DNA of 36,154 bases from Collinsella sp. AF23-2 (GTDB lineage: Bacteria > Actinomycetota > Coriobacteriia > Coriobacteriales > Coriobacteriaceae): contig NZ_QRVG01000023.1 in assembly GCF_003459245.1 (NCBI RefSeq), positions 1 to 36,154 on the forward strand, given 5' to 3'. Below are positions 1 to 7,556 of the stretch, in pieces; within the stretch, counting starts at the first letter, position 1; each line of letters opens with the position of its first letter. The position numbers and the translations under genes were made by a program. The notes beneath the pieces are model-generated. The model saw only the letters and a list, made by a program, of their open reading frames with translations. It did not search any database and was not told the origin of the DNA.

Positions 1-36
1 GCTATGCGGTTGTCAATTTGCGAAAGAAATTATGCG

Positions 37-270
37 TCACCGTGTGGCGCCCGGCTCCATGTCGTGGATGAGCGTGGAGCCGGGCGCCACACGGCTCCCG
101 AACGTCGCCAAGGTCTTCGCCCTGCTTGTCTTGCCAAGGCCCTCCCGGATGAAGATTGAATTGCCTGGCTCATCGCAGCCGAGCGCGACACGGCCTCTAC
201 CCGAGACCATCATCTCTACACATAGCCCATCATTCGACAAGAACGCGCAGTTTGTCCTGCATAGGCGCAT
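37..270 (-). CDS. Small cysteine-containing hypothetical protein
   Basis: A 77-residue ORF whose ATG follows a good ribosome binding site (GGAGGGGG, then ACACC, then ATG), which is the main reason to believe it. The N-terminus holds four cysteines (residues 4, 8, 17 and 32) in a C-x3-C-x8-C arrangement. This loosely recalls the precursor peptides at the other end of the peptide locus, but the spacing differs and no FFYAHG core is present. The last 20 codons are made entirely of a 19-bp inverted repeat, so the C-terminus may be an accident of a repeat insertion and the original gene may have been longer. It is the last ORF on this strand after the ABC exporter, separated from it by a terminator-like hairpin. 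I do not recognise a family. It could be a small zinc-binding protein, a third precursor-like peptide, or non-coding. Confidence 0.35.
   Translation of the reverse strand: MRLCRTNCAFLSNDGLCVEMMVSGRGRVALGCDEPGNSIFIREGLGKTSRAKTLATFGSRVAPGSTLIHDMEPGATR
41..93. repeat. Perfect 19-bp inverted repeat
   Basis: Arms 41-59 and 75-93 are exact reverse complements around a 15-nt loop. The arms are very GC-rich (GTGGCGCCCGGCTCC core). There is no T-run on either side, so it is not an obvious intrinsic terminator. It could be a mobile repeat or the abutted ends of an element. Confidence 0.7.
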
Positions 271-301
271 GGTGTCCCCCTCCGCCGCAAGAGGTGAGCA
301 A

Positions 302-344
302 AAGAGAGGCTCCCCTCGCCACCACCGGACAAAGGGACCTCTCT
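302..344 (-). terminator. Likely terminator after the ABC exporter
   Basis: On the minus strand the arms AGAGAGG and CCTCTCT, extended by a GGGA/TCCC pairing with one bulge, enclose a loop of about 20 nt and are followed by CTTTTGC. It lies about 130 bp downstream of the exporter stop codon and before the small ORF at 37-270. The T-run is short, so the strength is uncertain. Confidence 0.45.
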
Positions 345-470
345 GGGGAAACACGCTATAAAACCTTCTTGCCGGGCGGTCGAGTACAGCACCGACGGCG
401 TACCCGTGGAGACCTACCCAGAGCCCACGCCATTTCAAGTTTCTTGGTCTTCAACGCCACAATCCGATAA

Positions 471-2105
471 TCATCCAGCCGTCGAAATGACCTCGTCACA
501 GGCGGCAAGCATCTCCTCGTCATGAGTGACAACGATTACAATATGGTCTCTCTTAATTTCATGAAGCAATTTGATCAGCGCGCCTCGACTCTTCGCATCA
601 AGTGCTGAGGTCGGTTCATCAAAAAGCATAACGTCCGGCGATTTCAACAGCTGTCTCACAATTGCAATCTTTTGCTTCTCGCCGCCGGACACCCCTCCTT
701 TCCCGCCGTCAAGCATCGCCGTTGCCCCGTTCTCCACAGAAGCAACCATTTCGTCTAGCCCCAATATGACAAGCATCCGATTCAGCTTATCCATCTCGTA
801 ATCATCAGAAAGCAGCGTAAGATTATCGAGAATCGTCCCCTCAACGATAGGGGGTTCTTGCTCCGTAATGCTGACTCGACACCGCCGCAATGCATATCGA
901 TCGATGCAACGCTGTGACACCCCGTTGTAGCGAACGGCCCCTTCTGTGTCATCTGGATATAGCCCCAATATCACTGACAGCAGCGAGCTCTTCCCCGAAC
1001 CATTCGGCCCCGAGATTCCATATAGCCGACCCCTGGAAAACGCGAGCCCCTCAATGCTTAACGCGACCCTTTCCGCCCCTGGATAACGTAGCTTGATGTT
1101 CTCTAGACGGATTTCCTCAATCGGACCAAGCGCCAATTTGCCATTCGCTTCCACCGGGACATCCCAAATTCTTTTCAGCCGCTCATAGCATACGCGATTA
1201 GTCTGGTAATCCCTTCCCCAGCCCAACAAATACTGTACCGCTGAGCTTAAGTTCGAATAATATCCAACAGCAGTCACGAGAAAACCAGGCAACAGTCTCC
1301 CGCCCATCACTTCAACCGCGCCCACAGCAAGAAGACATCCTTGAGCGGCGGAAGCGACCAACGCGTTGCCAAAGGTAAATCTAGACCCTACTTCCTGATT
1401 TGCTCTCATCGTTGGATAGAGCCCATTAAAAGCTTCGACCAGTACAGCGCGGGACCTATCGAACAAAGCATGTTTGCGGATGAAATCAACTTTCTCCAAC
1501 TGATCTTGTAGACAGGAAAAAAACCTCGCGCTCTGCTCTTGTACGTCAAAACTTCTCTCAAACAGCCTTGCGCGTGAAACCGCATAAAAAGCGGCACTCG
1601 CTGCCGCAAGAACAAGGCAGACCACACTCAACTTGATATTCAGGCTACCGAGAACAAACAGGGCGGACAAAAGGGTGATAACGTTGCTTGAAACCCCCAC
1701 AACCGAGTTGATTACGAAGATGACAAGGTCATTAGCGTCGTGATTGATTTGCTGGTTATAATACGACGCGTTGAAGCCCTCGAAGAATGCCTGGGGAAGG
1801 TGCTTCACGTGCTCAAGCGTATCCGCATTTAAGCCGAACCCCGCATGCGACTGAAGGTTGATGTACAGCATCTCTGAGCAATACACTAGTCCCGCTCGAA
1901 CCGCTTGGACCGCAACCAAAATAAGGCAACAAACGAGAACGGCGGCAAGATCGGCGCTGGCCGGCATCGCCAATCGGTTTACCACTATGCCGGTAAGAAA
2001 GGGACCCGCAAGCGCAAGCAGCCCGACCAAAACTGTTACGACAAGATAGGCGTAGAATCGACCGCCCAGTATATATTTTCTACAGAGATTAAGCATCAGC
2101 CTCAT
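471..2105 (-). CDS. ABC exporter (fused membrane and ATPase domains), peptide-type
   Basis: A half-transporter of about 544 residues: six membrane segments in roughly the first 300 residues, then a nucleotide-binding domain with Walker A GPNGSGKS, signature VSGGEKQ, Walker B VMLFDEPTSALD and H-loop VVTHD. Exporters of this layout work as dimers in the cytoplasmic membrane. There is no N-terminal C39 peptidase domain, so it would export a peptide whose leader is removed elsewhere or not at all. It is the last gene of the peptide locus and overlaps the end of the radical SAM gene by 17 nt, which implies translational coupling. The start is uncertain: ATG at 2105 is chosen, with GTG at 2117 and ATG at 2096 as alternatives. 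Export of the matured cysteine-rich peptide is an inference from gene order. Confidence 0.85.
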   Translation of the reverse strand: MRLMLNLCRKYILGGRFYAYLVVTVLVGLLALAGPFLTGIVVNRLAMPASADLAAVLVCCLILVAVQAVRAGLVYCSEMLYINLQSHAGFGLNADTLEHVKHLPQAFFEGFNASYYNQQINHDANDLVIFVINSVVGVSSNVITLLSALFVLGSLNIKLSVVCLVLAAASAAFYAVSRARLFERSFDVQEQSARFFSCLQDQLEKVDFIRKHALFDRSRAVLVEAFNGLYPTMRANQEVGSRFTFGNALVASAAQGCLLAVGAVEVMGGRLLPGFLVTAVGYYSNLSSAVQYLLGWGRDYQTNRVCYERLKRIWDVPVEANGKLALGPIEEIRLENIKLRYPGAERVALSIEGLAFSRGRLYGISGPNGSGKSSLLSVILGLYPDDTEGAVRYNGVSQRCIDRYALRRCRVSITEQEPPIVEGTILDNLTLLSDDYEMDKLNRMLVILGLDEMVASVENGATAMLDGGKGGVSGGEKQKIAIVRQLLKSPDVMLFDEPTSALDAKSRGALIKLLHEIKRDHIVIVVTHDEEMLAACDEVISTAG

Positions 2106-3387
2106 TTTGCCCCGCACCCCGTTTTGCCGTATTCATCATCTGGGAGAGCAGCATTTTTTGCTCGGCATCATACCGGAAGGAAACGCAACGTTTCCCCTCA
2201 CCGTTTAAGGCGTGGTTGGGGCACCCTCCCATGCACATGGGAAAAGCAAAGCACTCTTGGCATTCCGGGTCATCCGGCTCATATGCCATCCAGTTAATCA
2301 TGTTCTTGCTCAACATTGGCGGCTCGAAAATAGTTCCGACCCTCCGCTCCTTCATTCCAATGTCATCCCAGCACTTATACAAATCTCCGACGGGATCAAC
2401 CACGTACGAGTTGATTCCAACGGCGCAACATATCCCGAAATTCGTCCCACCAAAAGGTTGAACTTTGAAGCCCCGCGCAATTGCCCTTTTATAAAACTCA
2501 GTCTCCTCATACGAGAACTCTTTTACAGTAAAGCAGTGGCTGTCGTTCGCACATACCTGATTGATATCGTCAACAGGGGCTAAATAGAAGTGAACCTTAT
2601 TCATCAGGCCATTTAGCTCGAGATAATCCAATAGCTCTTGAGCGGCCTCGATGTTGGTCTTGTCGACGTTGCTCCTTATCGAAATATCGATGATGTCGGC
2701 ACACTCTTTGACGTTCTTGAGAATACGTTCGTATGTAGGGCTTCCGTCGTGAAGAATCCTTCTCGAATCGTGATCCGACTTCGATCCATCTATAGTCACT
2801 TGCGCGCTCGTCACACCACATGCCGCGAGCCTCCTTGCAACATCAGGCGTCAGCAGATAGCCATTTGTCACTATCGAGTGGGAATATTCACACGTTGGCC
2901 CCACGACATCTTTCAGATCCGACGTAATCCGTTCGATCATCTTCATTCCGAGCAGAGGCTCGCCGCCGTACCATCCAACTGAGAGACTTGCGATACCAGG
3001 ATAGTAATCTTTCACGAACTTGGAGAGCTGTGTCAAAACCTCCTCGCCCATCGTCGTGTACGCCTGTCCCTTTTCATAGCAGTAGGGACAGCAAAAGTTG
3101 CAAGCCATCGTTGGCGCAATGGTAAGGGACAGAGCAGTATTCGCAAAGCGCGCGGCGCGACTTTGCAACCTGATCTCCCCAAGCTCGTCCCTCTCCTCAT
3201 TGACTAGGATGCCTCCCCTTATCAGCTCCGCGACAAGATCATCGGCATCCCGAACGTCCCCTTCTTGAATCCTTTTGAATTTCTGCGCGTATTCCGGATT
3301 TAACGACAGGATGCCGCCGGTTCGCGCATTCATGATAAGAAGACTTCCGTTATGTTCATGCACCACATTAAATTGCGACAGTTTCAC
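2089..3387 (-). CDS. Radical SAM/SPASM peptide maturase
   Basis: A 432-residue protein. The radical SAM cluster motif C-x3-C-x2-C is at residues 96, 100 and 103, in ACNFCCPYCYE. The GGEP motif follows near 141-144. A SPASM domain carries further cysteines (320/321, 339, 376, 379, 385, 389, 401; CWDD and C-x2-C-x5-C-x3-C pattern) for auxiliary Fe-S clusters. The first 90 residues (NGSLLIMNARTGGILSLN, then a region ending GGILVNEE) look like the precursor-recognition region seen in several SPASM maturases. Enzymes of this type install thioether or carbon-carbon crosslinks in ribosomal peptides. Two cysteine-rich 39-residue ORFs in the same operon are the obvious substrates. Start GTG 3387 is preceded by GGAGAT. 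The crosslink type cannot be told from sequence: sactipeptide-like or ranthipeptide-like thioethers are the first guess. Confidence 0.9.
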   Translation of the reverse strand: MKLSQFNVVHEHNGSLLIMNARTGGILSLNPEYAQKFKRIQEGDVRDADDLVAELIRGGILVNEERDELGEIRLQSRAARFANTALSLTIAPTMACNFCCPYCYEKGQAYTTMGEEVLTQLSKFVKDYYPGIASLSVGWYGGEPLLGMKMIERITSDLKDVVGPTCEYSHSIVTNGYLLTPDVARRLAACGVTSAQVTIDGSKSDHDSRRILHDGSPTYERILKNVKECADIIDISIRSNVDKTNIEAAQELLDYLELNGLMNKVHFYLAPVDDINQVCANDSHCFTVKEFSYEETEFYKRAIARGFKVQPFGGTNFGICCAVGINSYVVDPVGDLYKCWDDIGMKERRVGTIFEPPMLSKNMINWMAYEPDDPECQECFAFPMCMGGCPNHALNGEGKRCVSFRYDAEQKMLLSQMMNTAKRGAGQNEADA

Positions 3388-3453
3388 TTCGCACCATCTC
3401 CATTTCCAACCAAATCCATATCGACCCTCAGACGCTGCGCATACGCCAGCGCA

Positions 3454-4242
3454 CTACCTTCTTCGATAAAAACTGCACGAAAGCAGCAATAGACATGCGA
3501 GCGACACGATGACCGCATGGCCGCATGCAGCCATCAGGACCGTCCCGCCGGCAGCCCCGCACGCCCTCATCCAATAAGCCATGTGAACCGGGGGTAAAAC
3601 GGTTGGGAAACTCATCGCGATAACAAGGCCCGCGAACGTTGCGACCAGCAAGGCTCCCGACACAAGAGATCTGATCCTGAACACCTCATATGCAACCGCA
3701 ACCATCAGCGTATAAGCGGCGTCTATAACGATATTCGACAGGAGTGCCGAGGTCACATTACCAACCGTAAGGCTGTCTAGACCGCTTCCGGAGCACACGG
3801 CAAAGACCGCAGCGACACCGAGAGTAAACACGATGTAGGGGCACAGCGTATACACTTCGCAAGCCAATGTCTTTGCCGCAAACAGCTGCCAGCTGCGGAA
3901 GCCCCGAGCAATCGAAACTCCCCTTGCCGACACGCTCGTCGCATCACCGAATAGCGTCCCCGCCACAACAACAGAGACGATTGGGAAGAACACCGTATGC
4001 GCCATGGAGACGACACTTAGCCAGGAAGAGATACCCGTTGGCCCAACCCCTATCGAGAAAAGATAGCCCGGATCGGCGGAAAAGCCAAAGAACTGGCCCT
4101 CTCCCCCTGCGGAGACCCATGCGCCGGACCCGGCAAACACATAAATCCCCGCGATGCCCAAATACATCAGCGCTATTATCACGGCGAGTTTCATTCTCCT
4201 TGCGCGGAACAGTTCCGCCCTGACCGACATCCCAAGATTCAT
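3454..4242 (-). CDS. ABC-2 type membrane permease (second subunit)
   Basis: A 262-residue integral membrane protein with about six hydrophobic segments and a soluble N-terminus (SVRAELFRARRMKLAV) typical of ABC-2 permeases. The open frame runs further upstream to about 4608, but that part is antisense-like reading through the previous gene. The ATG at 4242 overlaps the TGA of the preceding permease by 4 nt, which fixes the start. With the ATPase at 5057-5977 and the permease at 4239-5057 it forms a three-gene exporter. Exporters of this class beside RiPP or bacteriocin genes commonly give producer immunity or remove the peptide from the membrane. Which of these applies here is not visible. 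Confidence 0.85.
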   Translation of the reverse strand: MNLGMSVRAELFRARRMKLAVIIALMYLGIAGIYVFAGSGAWVSAGGEGQFFGFSADPGYLFSIGVGPTGISSWLSVVSMAHTVFFPIVSVVVAGTLFGDATSVSARGVSIARGFRSWQLFAAKTLACEVYTLCPYIVFTLGVAAVFAVCSGSGLDSLTVGNVTSALLSNIVIDAAYTLMVAVAYEVFRIRSLVSGALLVATFAGLVIAMSFPTVLPPVHMAYWMRACGAAGGTVLMAACGHAVIVSLACLLLLSCSFYRRR

Positions 4243-5057
4243 CGAACCGCCGTCCTTACAAATAGCGAGACGAGCGCAACTCCAACCGACACAAGCACAG
4301 TGCCGCCCGCATACAGCAAAACCTGAATTACACCAACATTCTGCATACTCAGGGAACACAGGTTCATCAGGTAATACACGGGCGAGAGCATGAGCAGCAA
4401 GCTGGGCTGACCGCTTCCGTATGTACTTGGGAACCACACCATCACAAATGTCGAAACCGCTATTGCAACGACGCTGCTCGCCACCACACTCCTCGTGAGC
4501 AAATACAGGGCGAAGGTAGCGGCGTACATCGAAATGAGCAGCAGCGCGATCATCAGCGCAATCGATACAAATTGGGCAAACCCTGAGCACGAGGCCCCAA
4601 CGTCCCATTGGGCCATCTTGGTTAAATACAGCGCAGTCGTAGAAAGAAGATACACGGCACCGACCAGAGTGCAGTTCACCAACAGCTTCGTGATCACAAT
4701 CGCCGCCTGCGACACCCCTCGCGATCTCGATACGGCGTAAGCCACGGATTCAAAGTCTCTCGACGTAGCGTAAACCGCGTAGAGAATCGTCACCGGAATC
4801 CAGACCACTGTAGACGCAAAAGACGTCCGGGCAACAGAGCCCAAAACGTCCCCTGCATCCACTAGGTTTCCAATAAAACCTATAGCCCCTCCAAGCGTAT
4901 ACGGGTCATCACCGGCGACCATGATCAGCACCTCAGACGAAGTCGCAGCCGCAACCACATACAGCACAGCCGCAAGCGCAATCATCAGAGCGGTCGCCGG
5001 GTGCCTGGCGAGCAACCATACCTCGCTCCGAAAAGCTGAGATGAACTCGCGTTTCAT
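4239..5057 (-). CDS. ABC-2 type membrane permease (first subunit)
   Basis: A 272-residue permease with six hydrophobic segments; the N-terminus (KREFISAFRSEVWLLARHP) lies ahead of the first membrane span. ATG 5057 shares its A with the TGA stop of the upstream ATPase, a classic coupled arrangement; GTG at 5060 is a possible alternative. Downstream it overlaps the second permease by 4 nt. Two different permeases with one ATPase suggest a heterodimeric membrane core. The family assignment rests on topology and context, with no substrate-specific motif visible. Confidence 0.85.
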   Translation of the reverse strand: MKREFISAFRSEVWLLARHPATALMIALAAVLYVVAAATSSEVLIMVAGDDPYTLGGAIGFIGNLVDAGDVLGSVARTSFASTVVWIPVTILYAVYATSRDFESVAYAVSRSRGVSQAAIVITKLLVNCTLVGAVYLLSTTALYLTKMAQWDVGASCSGFAQFVSIALMIALLLISMYAATFALYLLTRSVVASSVVAIAVSTFVMVWFPSTYGSGQPSLLLMLSPVYYLMNLCSLSMQNVGVIQVLLYAGGTVLVSVGVALVSLFVRTAVR

Positions 5058-5977
5058 CACAGCTCGCTCTCTCGACCGATGAGCTCCGAATAAAACTCCT
5101 CAAGGCTCTTCCTATGAGAATACGCCTCCGCAACCCTCACACCTGCGGTCGAGAGCGCTTCGATTGCAATGCCCCGCCCTTCCTTTTTCTCCTCATAGCG
5201 CATAAGGACGCTGCCGTCCGGCAGAAAAGAATGTGAGGTCTCATCTCCGAGAACCGATCTCGTTCGCTCCAGATCGTCCACATGCAACACGAAACCACCG
5301 CGGCATGACTTTTCCAGCTGAGGTGCGGTCATCCTTCGAATGAGGCGACCATGACTTATGAAGAGGTAATCAGTTGCCAGCTTGTGCATCTCCTCAAGAT
5401 TGTGGCTGGATACGAGAATCGTTTTACCTTGATCTTTGTTAAGATGCGTAAGGATTTTTCTTACTTCGACTATCCCCATCGGATCCAGGCCGTTTGTCGG
5501 CTCGTCCAGGATCAACAGCTCCGGATCGCCCAGCAACGCTATGGCCAGATCGAGACGCCTCCTCATTCCCATTGAGAAGTTCTTCACTTTCTTCCCGCCG
5601 GCCTCCCCCAAACCGACGGTTGATAACACACCGTCGATGGAACGATCGGTGGGAAGCCCCCACTCAATACAGCGAACGACCAAGTTGTCTCGCGCGGTCA
5701 GATTAGGATACGAAGCATTGAGGTCGGGCATATAACCCAGCCTTTCCCTGCAGCTCCGTATTTCACGTCTCCCGGTTTGCCCAAACATCGAGATCGTTCC
5801 TGACGATGGCTCCGAAAGCCCCGTGATCAATCGAATTAACGTGCTCTTGCCGGCACCATTCTCCCCAATGAGTGCACACAGCTCGCCTTCCATTAAAGAG
5901 AACGAGACTGATTTAACCGCTTCAAACCCGCCATATCTCTTGGATATGGCACGCAATTCAACTGGGACTTCCCGCAT
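5057..5977 (-). CDS. ABC transporter ATPase (ABC-2 exporter, bacteriocin-immunity type)
   Basis: A 306-residue ATPase with Walker A GENGAGKST, signature FSMGMRRRLDLA, Walker B LLILDEPTNGLD and switch histidine SSHNLEE, followed by about 80 C-terminal residues as in the CcmA/BcrA-like group. The frame stays open up to 6136, but GGGGAGG sits 9 nt before the ATG at 5977 and abuts the ATG at 5986, so 5977 is the better start. It is the first machinery gene after the precursors, separated from them by 165 bp holding nested hairpins. With the two permeases that follow it should power export across the cytoplasmic membrane. Confidence 0.9.
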   Translation of the reverse strand: MREVPVELRAISKRYGGFEAVKSVSFSLMEGELCALIGENGAGKSTLIRLITGLSEPSSGTISMFGQTGRREIRSCRERLGYMPDLNASYPNLTARDNLVVRCIEWGLPTDRSIDGVLSTVGLGEAGGKKVKNFSMGMRRRLDLAIALLGDPELLILDEPTNGLDPMGIVEVRKILTHLNKDQGKTILVSSHNLEEMHKLATDYLFISHGRLIRRMTAPQLEKSCRGGFVLHVDDLERTRSVLGDETSHSFLPDGSVLMRYEEKKEGRGIAIEALSTAGVRVAEAYSHRKSLEEFYSELIGRESEL

Positions 5978-6114
5978 GGACGACATCCTCCCCGTCAATA
6001 AAAAGGGACGACATGGCAATTGTGCGGGGTTATAGGTAACGTCGGTTCGCCCCCCATATTGCAATGCCACATCGCCCCTCAGGCGCTGCTGGCCAAAATA
6101 TCTTTGAACAGTCT

Positions 6115-6161
6115 GTGCACGCCGTACGGCGTGCACTATCCGCTAAAAGCGGATAGTGCAC
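6115..6161 (-). promoter_or_regulatory. Two mutually exclusive hairpins after the second precursor gene
   Basis: A perfect 13-bp stem (6131-6143 with 6149-6161, loop TAAAA) overlaps the stop codon of the second precursor. A perfect 22-bp palindrome (6115-6136) follows. The two share GTGCAC at 6131-6136, so an RNA can form only one of them at a time. There is no T-run, so this looks less like a simple terminator than like a processing or attenuation device that keeps precursor transcript levels above those of the transporter and maturase genes. Confidence 0.65.
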
Positions 6162-6262
6162 TCCTGTGAAGAACACTTGGTGCTGCAGCTGCCGTGCGCG
6201 TAAAAGAAGCAATTGCTGCACATGGGCTCAGCCCCGGCTGACGGCTCGGTAATCCATTCCAT
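6143..6262 (-). CDS. Cysteine-rich RiPP precursor peptide, second copy
   Basis: A 39-residue ORF starting MEWITEP, with cysteines at 15, 18, 26, 30 and 35 and the core CSNCFFYAHG; it ends CTIRF. The start is ATG 6262, preceded by AAAGGAGGGG at 8-nt spacing; two other ATGs within 10 bp (6267 and 6257) are out of frame. It aligns without gaps to the other 39-residue peptide at 6309-6428: W3, I4, E6, P7, G10, P13, all five cysteines, N17, FFYAHG (19-24), Q33, T36, R38 and F39 are identical. Conservation of the core while other positions drift supports real coding. The leader would be only about 14 residues and has no double-glycine site. It is the presumed substrate of the radical SAM protein in the operon. 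I do not recognise a named precursor family. Confidence 0.85.
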   Translation of the reverse strand: MEWITEPSAGAEPMCSNCFFYAHGSCSTKCSSQECTIRF

Positions 6263-6308
6263 TTCATTCCCCTCCTTTCGCGGTAGAAAGCCAGTTCATC
6301 TCTGCCCC

Positions 6309-6428
6309 CTAGAAACGGAACGTGCAGGACTGATTGGGGCACCTCTTCGTGCATCCCCCGTGCGCGTAGAAGAAGCAGTTGCCGCACGCGGGTGCAACGC
6401 CTTCCTCCGGCTCGTTAATCCAATCCAT
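6309..6428 (-). CDS. Cysteine-rich RiPP precursor peptide, first copy
   Basis: A 39-residue ORF starting MDWINEP and ending CTFRF, with cysteines at 15, 18, 26, 30 and 35 in exactly the same columns as the downstream copy. The start ATG 6428 follows AAGGAGGGAGAG. It is the first gene after a plausible promoter. A 46-nt gap separates it from the second copy, which has its own strong ribosome binding site. An odd number of cysteines (five) means at least one would be left free, would pair between molecules, or would bond to a non-cysteine residue, as in the thioethers made by SPASM enzymes. The aromatic run FFY next to C18 is the most striking part of the core. The two copies differ mainly at 8-9, 11-12, 25, 27-29 and 31-34, as expected for a two-component or diversified product. 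Confidence 0.85.
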   Translation of the reverse strand: MDWINEPEEGVAPACGNCFFYAHGGCTKRCPNQSCTFRF

Positions 6429-6451
6429 CTCTCCCTCCTTTCCTTGCATAC

Positions 6452-6495
6452 CGAATTGATAATATTATTCTAATTCGATATGTATCATATTTCAA
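6452..6495 (-). promoter_or_regulatory. Promoter of the precursor operon with an overlapping dyad
   Basis: On the minus strand TTGAAA (6490-6495) and TAGAAT (6467-6472) are 17 bp apart, a good sigma-70-type spacing. CGAATT (6452-6457) and AATTCG (6472-6477) form a dyad with a 14-bp gap around the -10 box, so a repressor could sit here. The tract 6450-6520 is strikingly AT-rich. The regulator encoded just upstream (6679-7008) is a candidate binder, by position only. Confidence 0.5.
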
Positions 6496-6615
6496 TATAA
6501 GCTTATTTATATATTACACAAGGTAAGCACCCCCCTGCATCCAGCACAGGAAATGACTCTCTCGTTCCCCAGTGACGCGGCGAGAAATACAGGCCACTGC
6601 AGGACGTTGAATGAA

Positions 6616-6647
6616 CAGCCCGTGAAAACCGTTGTTTTCACGGGCTG
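6616..6647 (-). terminator. Strong hairpin between the regulator and the precursors
   Basis: Arms 6616-6629 and 6634-6647 form a perfect 14-bp stem with a 4-nt loop, 30 bp after the regulator stop. On the minus strand it is followed by TTCATTC rather than a clean T-run; on the plus strand a T6 run lies 14 bp beyond. It probably insulates the regulator pair from the peptide operon. Confidence 0.55.
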
Positions 6648-6678
6648 CACCTGCTCAATACTTTTTTATTCTCCAGCC

Positions 6679-7008
6679 TCAGTCGTCTCTAAGATCGACC
6701 ACGTAAACATGATCTGACTCCAGGACCGGGTCATCACCCGTCGCGGTCGCCCTGCTCAGCGCGTTGCGGGCGCGCCGCGTCGCCAGTTCCTCAAGTTCTC
6801 TTTCGTTGACGCGCTTAATAAGATCGCCAGGCTGGCAATCAAGCTCTACGCAAATATCCAGCAATGTCTTTAACCTAATTGCCTTCACCTTGCCATTTCG
6901 TATTTTTGAGATACTTGCCGGTGTGTGCCCGGTCGCCCGAATGATATCCGTACTCGTCTTTCCGCGTCGAAGCAATAAGCTTTCAAGCTCAATAATCAGA
7001 TAGTCCAT
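6679..7008 (-). CDS. Small Cro/CI-type helix-turn-helix regulator
   Basis: A 109-residue protein. Residues about 1-65 form an HTH domain of the YozG-like type (GKTSTDIIRATGHTPASISK, then KAIRLKTLLDICVELDCQPGDLI), followed by a basic and then acidic tail. The open frame extends 27 residues upstream, but ATG 7008 follows GAGGGGCGG and lies 8 bp after the stop of the DUF2975 gene, so the short form is preferred. Small regulators of this kind typically travel with DUF2975 membrane proteins, as here, and are thought to act as a pair. Whether it controls the peptide operon next door is only a suggestion from position. Confidence 0.8.
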   Translation of the reverse strand: MDYLIIELESLLLRRGKTSTDIIRATGHTPASISKIRNGKVKAIRLKTLLDICVELDCQPGDLIKRVNERELEELATRRARNALSRATATGDDPVLESDHVYVVDLRDD

Positions 7009-7016
7009 GCCGCCCC

Positions 7017-7556
7017 TCACACCAAATCCTCGGTCTGGTCTTGAAGCAGAGCTCCGTAGCGCCATATCGCAGAAATCGAGAAGCAGCAAACGGCCCCCAG
7101 CACAGCACCAATATCTATGGGCAGGGCCAGGTTTTCAAACATCGAATAGGCGTTCCCCAGCAAGTCGAAGGGGCCAATCACTATCGAAAGAAACCCCGGA
7201 GAAAACAAGAGGTCACCTATTGCCGCTGCAACAAACAGCCACCCGATAATCGAGATTCTTCGAGCATGCGAAAGGGTAAAGGGCGATTCGCCATGAGCCA
7301 TGTCCATGCTGATTCCCCGCAGGGTCCATGTGGCCCCTCCGGAAATCAGAAGATACATCAAAGGAACCACTACGGAAACCGTCTTTGATGGATCATATAG
7401 GTTTCCTTGAGCAGCCATAAGCCCAATGGAAATAACCACCACCACCGAACAGCAACACACCGCTATAAACAGCGCCGTAAACAGAATCCCAAGCCTTCTT
7501 CCGAGAGTCATCATCTTCTGGATGGACTTATCGATCTTCTGGGCGCTATTCACCAC
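7017..7556 (-). CDS. DUF2975-type four-helix membrane protein
   Basis: A 179-residue protein with four hydrophobic segments (about residues 22-50, 63-82, 98-125 and 145-168) and the layout of the DUF2975 family, which has no established biochemical role. Start GTG 7556 (or the next GTG at 7553) is preceded by TTTAGGAGGAGCT. A possible -10 box TACAAT is at 7606-7611 on the minus strand. It lies 8 bp before the small HTH regulator, the usual partner order, and the pair probably forms a membrane-linked regulatory module. Confidence 0.75.
   Translation of the reverse strand: MVNSAQKIDKSIQKMMTLGRRLGILFTALFIAVCCCSVVVVISIGLMAAQGNLYDPSKTVSVVVPLMYLLISGGATWTLRGISMDMAHGESPFTLSHARRISIIGWLFVAAAIGDLLFSPGFLSIVIGPFDLLGNAYSMFENLALPIDIGAVLGAVCCFSISAIWRYGALLQDQTEDLV

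Noticed and set aside
4243..4608. N-terminal extension of the second permease
   Set aside because: It lies entirely inside the preceding permease gene in another frame; the ATG overlapping that gene's stop codon is the natural start.
5978..6136. N-terminal extension of the ABC-2 ATPase
   Set aside because: It runs through the hairpin region and lacks ABC homology; the Shine-Dalgarno site supports ATG 5977.
6136..6387. 83-residue frame overlapping both precursor genes
   Set aside because: Out of frame with the two conserved 39-residue peptides, which align perfectly and own the ribosome binding sites.
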